A stretch of 8,620 bases of DNA from Clostridia bacterium (lineage in GTDB: Bacteria > Bacillota > Clostridia > Christensenellales > Aristaeellaceae): assembly GCA_024404275.1 (NCBI GenBank), contig JAKSQG010000073.1:1-8620 (forward strand). Reading direction: 5' to 3'. Under the pieces are notes generated by a model. The model saw only the letters and a list, made by a program, of their open reading frames with translations, was not told the origin of the DNA and ran no database searches. The position numbers and the translations under genes are program-made. Positions 6,379 to 8,620 of the stretch are shown here, piece by piece. Position 1 is the first letter of the stretch; each line of letters opens with the position of its first letter.

Positions 6379-7584
6379 ATGAAACGGGGAATGTTTGTTT
6401 TGCTGACGGCGCTGATTTGCCTGACCATCGGCATGGCGTGCGCTGAGAATGATTATGCCGCGTATGAGCTGCAATGGGGTGATGCATTTGCCGTGCAAGC
6501 CCCTGATGCGATATTGGACAACGGCGACATGCTCTTTCGGGCATGGGCAGACCGTGAGGGCACGGTGGATGAGACCCATCCGTGGCATCTGGTGTGGATG
6601 CGGGACGGAAAGATCTATCGGGATGTGGCCTATCGGAATAACACGCGGTATCCGTGGAGCGTTTCCCGATTTGCGGTCAGCCGGGACAATGAATGCTATG
6701 TCATCCTGCCCGCGGCAGAGGATGTGAACGGAGCGAAAGCCCTTGACCCCGGCTATGTGCAGGGGGCGGAGGTGTATCACTGGACGGAGAACGGTCTGGA
6801 ACGGACAGCCGTCCTTCCCGGTCTGTGGAGAGATACGGACATACGCGTCATTAGGGGCGGTTTTGCCCTGTGGGACCGGCAAAGCGGTCGGATGACGGTG
6901 CATACCTGTGATGGGACTCTGACGGCGGAATACCCCTTGGAGACCTATGAAGACGGCGATTTTGTGAGCTTTGCCGGGGAGATGGACGGCGTGCAGCTGG
7001 CGGTTTTTCGTACCTCCCGCTATCAGGGGGCAAAAGTCACCAGTCGTGTGTACGCTGTTCGGGATGGAAAAATCCTTTGGCAAAAGGATTATCGCGTCAT
7101 GACGTATGCGCATGTGCCGGGGGATGGGTATCTGTACGTCAGTTGGTATGATAATGGCAAAAGCTACAGCTCTGTGCATTTTGACCGCCTGGATGAAAGC
7201 GGCAGGGTGCTGCTGGGCAGGACGATTTCGGCAGACAAGCAGGTGCTGGTTTGTGCCCTCCGCACCGACCCGCAGAAGGGCAGATTGCAGTTGTATGGCC
7301 GCGGCGTGTCCCGCTCCCGGGAGGAATACAACGCCTTTGTGATGACGTTGGATGAGACGATGCGGGAGAGCGCACTTCAGGTTTGCACGTTCAACTATCA
7401 TCGGGATACAGAGTTCAGCGTGATGCCTCTACCGGAGGGCGGATTTGCGGTGTTCAGCAACGGCACATACTGGGACGATGCCGAGCGGGAACCCGGCGAA
7501 AAGATGCCGGCGTCGGGCATGCCGGTGGTGGTGCCTATGGAGGTGCTGCAGGAAACGAATCGTCACGGAATCACACTGAAATAA
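6379..7584 (+). CDS. Secreted protein of unknown family, possibly beta-propeller-like
   Basis: This 401-residue protein begins with a signal peptide of about 22 residues ending ACA-E. The cysteine at -2 is not in a lipobox, so export by signal peptidase I is more likely than lipoprotein anchoring. The mature part has no membrane segment. It shows repeated strand-turn-strand stretches such as HLVWMRDGKIYRDV (about 70-83), GGFALWDRQSGRMTVH, VYAVRDGKILWQKDY, GYLYVSWYDNGK and EGGFAVFSNG. The repeated pattern of a value line followed by a turn is typical of beta-propellers of the PQQ or WD-like kind, but I cannot assign a family. The start is supported by GGGAG (6365-6369), nine bases upstream and inside the end of the previous gene; the gap between the genes is six bases. 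It is the last gene of the operon and presumably works with the SH3-domain protein outside the cell. Confidence 0.82.
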   Translation: MKRGMFVLLTALICLTIGMACAENDYAAYELQWGDAFAVQAPDAILDNGDMLFRAWADREGTVDETHPWHLVWMRDGKIYRDVAYRNNTRYPWSVSRFAVSRDNECYVILPAAEDVNGAKALDPGYVQGAEVYHWTENGLERTAVLPGLWRDTDIRVIRGGFALWDRQSGRMTVHTCDGTLTAEYPLETYEDGDFVSFAGEMDGVQLAVFRTSRYQGAKVTSRVYAVRDGKILWQKDYRVMTYAHVPGDGYLYVSWYDNGKSYSSVHFDRLDESGRVLLGRTISADKQVLVCALRTDPQKGRLQLYGRGVSRSREEYNAFVMTLDETMRESALQVCTFNYHRDTEFSVMPLPEGGFAVFSNGTYWDDAEREPGEKMPASGMPVVVPMEVLQETNRHGITLK

Positions 7585-7592
7585 CAAAAAAG

Positions 7593-7624
7593 GAGCCGGG
7601 AAAAGGGAATTTCCCGGTTCTTTT
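7593..7624. terminator. Bidirectional intrinsic terminator between convergent genes
   Basis: GAGCCGGGAAA (7593-7603) pairs with TTTCCCGGTTC (7610-7620), giving an 11-bp stem with one G-U pair and a six-base loop. On the plus strand four T follow (7621-7624). On the minus strand the run of A at 7586-7591 becomes a six-base U tail. The plus-strand operon stops at 7584 and the minus-strand reductase stops at 7630, so the hairpin can end both transcripts. Confidence 0.9.
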
Positions 7625-7629
7625 GCTGT

Positions 7630-8304
7630 TCAGGCAATGACCTGATACCGCAGGCGAAGGTAGGAGTTTTGAAGCGGTGTGCAGTCGATGAGCTTCAGCA
7701 CACCGAGGGCGGACAGGTCGGTGGGGCTGGTCAGCGCGTCGCCGTCGATAAGGGTGGGGGTGTTTTTGCCGCCGGCAAGGACGGGGGCAATGATGAGATC
7801 GACATAATCGATCAGCTTTTGACGCAGCAGCAGACCGTTGACCGTGCCGCCTGATTGCAGGGTGAGGCGTTCGCAGCCGAATTCCGTTTTGAGGCGGCGG
7901 AGGGCGATTTGCAGGGAAGCTTCCTGCAGGATGTGCAGGTTGTTTTCGTGTACGCCGAAGGCGGGGTGCTGCGGGTTGGATGTGATGAGCACAAACCGCT
8001 GCGAGCGGGCGCAGAAATAACGGATGCCGTGCTCCGTCAGGTGGTGGTTGTCGAGCAGCACAAAGGAGACGAGGGTCTTTTGCGGCAGCGGCAGCGTGTT
8101 GACGCCCATCTTTTGCTGCACCCGCCCCGTGTTGAAGGACCACAGGTCGGTGGTCTGCTCAATGTCGTAGTACTGCGGCAGCCCTTCCCTGACGCCGTCG
8201 ATGAGCGGCAGGTCCCTGTCGAAGTCAAGGTCGTCTGAAGCGCCGGTGCTGATCTTGCCGTCGGCGGACATGAGCATGAAAAGCGTGGTGACAGGCCTGA
8301 CCAT
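7630..8304 (-). CDS. RibD C-terminal/DHFR-like domain reductase, stand-alone
   Basis: This 224-residue protein corresponds to the reductase half of RibD and its single-domain relatives. Those enzymes use NAD(P)H to reduce the ribosyl side chain of a pyrimidine intermediate in riboflavin synthesis. Visible motifs are TLFMLMSADGKIST (7-20, the usual MSxDGKI substrate and cofactor region), LQSGGTVNGLLLRQKLID (149-166, the usual GGxxLN glycine-rich loop) and DLIIAPVLAGGKNTPTLID (169-187, the conserved strand and loop of the family). No deaminase domain is present, and no other riboflavin genes are in the window, so the true substrate may differ; family members outside rib operons are common. The frame is open further upstream, but the start at 8304 is chosen because AGGAGGG lies eight bases before it and the MSADGK motif is then at its usual distance from the N-terminus. 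Confidence 0.88.
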   Translation of the reverse strand: MVRPVTTLFMLMSADGKISTGASDDLDFDRDLPLIDGVREGLPQYYDIEQTTDLWSFNTGRVQQKMGVNTLPLPQKTLVSFVLLDNHHLTEHGIRYFCARSQRFVLITSNPQHPAFGVHENNLHILQEASLQIALRRLKTEFGCERLTLQSGGTVNGLLLRQKLIDYVDLIIAPVLAGGKNTPTLIDGDALTSPTDLSALGVLKLIDCTPLQNSYLRLRYQVIA

Positions 8305-8400
8305 GCGTTTTTCCCTCCTGTTTTTGGGGCTGCCCCCGGGTCGTTTTGGGTGTGTTCCCCGGCTCAAAATGGATCGTTTTTGATGCGATTTTGTGCTGTT
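8305..8400 (-). other. Short intergenic gap, only a ribosome binding site seen
   Basis: The 96 bases between the two minus-strand genes hold the reductase ribosome binding site, a small GGGG-CAG-CCCC hairpin followed by A and not T on the minus strand, and an AT-rich stretch near 8370-8400. I see no matched -35/-10 pair and no good terminator, so read-through from the upstream gene is possible. Confidence 0.5.
8313..8319 (-). promoter_or_regulatory. Ribosome binding site that fixes the reductase start
   Basis: The minus strand reads AGGAGGG here, eight bases before the ATG at 8304. A longer version of the frame starts at 8367, but its extra 21 residues are basic and proline-rich, unlike the family, and would place this site inside the coding sequence. 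Confidence 0.88.
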
Positions 8401-8620
8401 TTACAGCCCCTGCCGCTGCATGAAGGCGTCCAGCTGACGCTGGCTGCGGAGGACGACGGTCTTGTCCGCGTACTGCGTGCGGACGCGTCTGAACATCCCG
8501 CGGGTGGACTTGGAGCGACCCTTCCACAGGATCCATTTGACAAATTCTCCGTCCATTTTTTCTTTGCAGCCCTTGGCCATGGCAGGGCGGGTCTTTCCCC
8601 GGTAGGTGCGGTAGCGGCGG
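8401..8620 (-). CDS. Unrecognised basic protein, C-terminal 72 residues only
   Basis: On the minus strand the frame is open from the window edge to a TAA at 8401-8403, giving 72 residues that end in LDAFMQRQGL. The fragment is strongly basic (21 Lys/Arg against 5 Asp/Glu), with GEFVKWILWKGRSKSTRGMF (about residues 24-43 of the visible part) as its most distinctive stretch. Codon use is GC-rich at third positions, like the neighbours, which supports real coding. The basic character suggests nucleic-acid binding, but I do not recognise a family. A start inside the window is possible at 8581 (59 residues), but no convincing ribosome binding site precedes it, so a longer protein extending past the edge is more likely. 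It lies 96 bases upstream of the reductase gene on the same strand, and no clear terminator is seen between them. Confidence 0.6.
   Translation of the reverse strand, partial: RRYRTYRGKTRPAMAKGCKEKMDGEFVKWILWKGRSKSTRGMFRRVRTQYADKTVVLRSQRQLDAFMQRQGL

Noticed and set aside
4660..7401. Very long open frame on the minus strand (913 residues)
   Set aside because: It runs antisense across two well-supported plus-strand genes and their junction. Its product is rich in His, Arg, Pro and Gln with no motif, as expected when the sense genes avoid TTA, CTA and TCA codons.
8320..8345. Terminator between the two minus-strand genes
   Set aside because: The GGGG-CAG-CCCC hairpin has only four pairs and is followed by A on the minus strand, so the U tail is missing.
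8305..8367. Longer N-terminus for the reductase
   Set aside because: The 21 extra residues do not resemble the family, and the good ribosome binding site at 8313-8319 would fall inside the coding region.
8225..8536. 103-residue minus-strand frame between the two minus-strand genes
   Set aside because: It overlaps both better-supported genes in another frame and has no motif or ribosome binding site. Its composition looks like a frame shadow.

Overview
The window looks like a chromosomal segment from a GC-rich member of the Clostridia (Bacillota), probably a gut lineage. The evidence is strong AGGAGG-type ribosome binding sites, a canonical sigma-A type promoter, U-tailed intrinsic terminators, a BlaI/MecI-type repressor paired with an M56 membrane peptidase, and a large protein built of tandem CxxC repeats of a kind I associate with that group. 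The taxonomic call is inference; no rRNA or marker gene is present.

Layout. (1) 1-1941, plus strand: the 3' part of a large protein made of at least ten zinc-ribbon-like units followed by an acidic tail, closed by a strong terminator at 1963-1994. (2) 1995-2112: a regulatory region with a near-consensus promoter and two imperfect palindromes that fit BlaI-family operators. (3) 2113-7584, plus strand: five tightly spaced genes that read as one operon. They are a BlaI-family repressor, a BlaR1-like M56 metallopeptidase whose C-terminal part is not a penicillin-binding domain, an ECF-type sigma factor, a secreted protein with two C-terminal SH3-like domains, and a second secreted protein of unknown family. 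A hairpin at 7593-7620 ends the operon and also serves the convergent minus-strand gene. (4) 8304-7630, minus strand: a stand-alone RibD C-terminal/DHFR-like reductase. (5) 8620-8401, minus strand: the 3' end of an unrecognised, very basic protein.

Working model. The operon resembles a bla/mec regulatory pair, but it controls a sigma factor and two exported proteins instead of a beta-lactamase. The M56 protein would sense an unknown extracellular signal through its own C-terminal domain and trigger removal of the repressor from the operators. That would raise expression of the whole operon, including an ECF sigma factor for which no anti-sigma gene is visible here. The coupling of BlaI/M56 with an ECF sigma factor and SH3-type exported proteins is the most interesting part of the window, followed by the zinc-ribbon repeat protein. 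Function beyond the family level is not established by the sequence alone.
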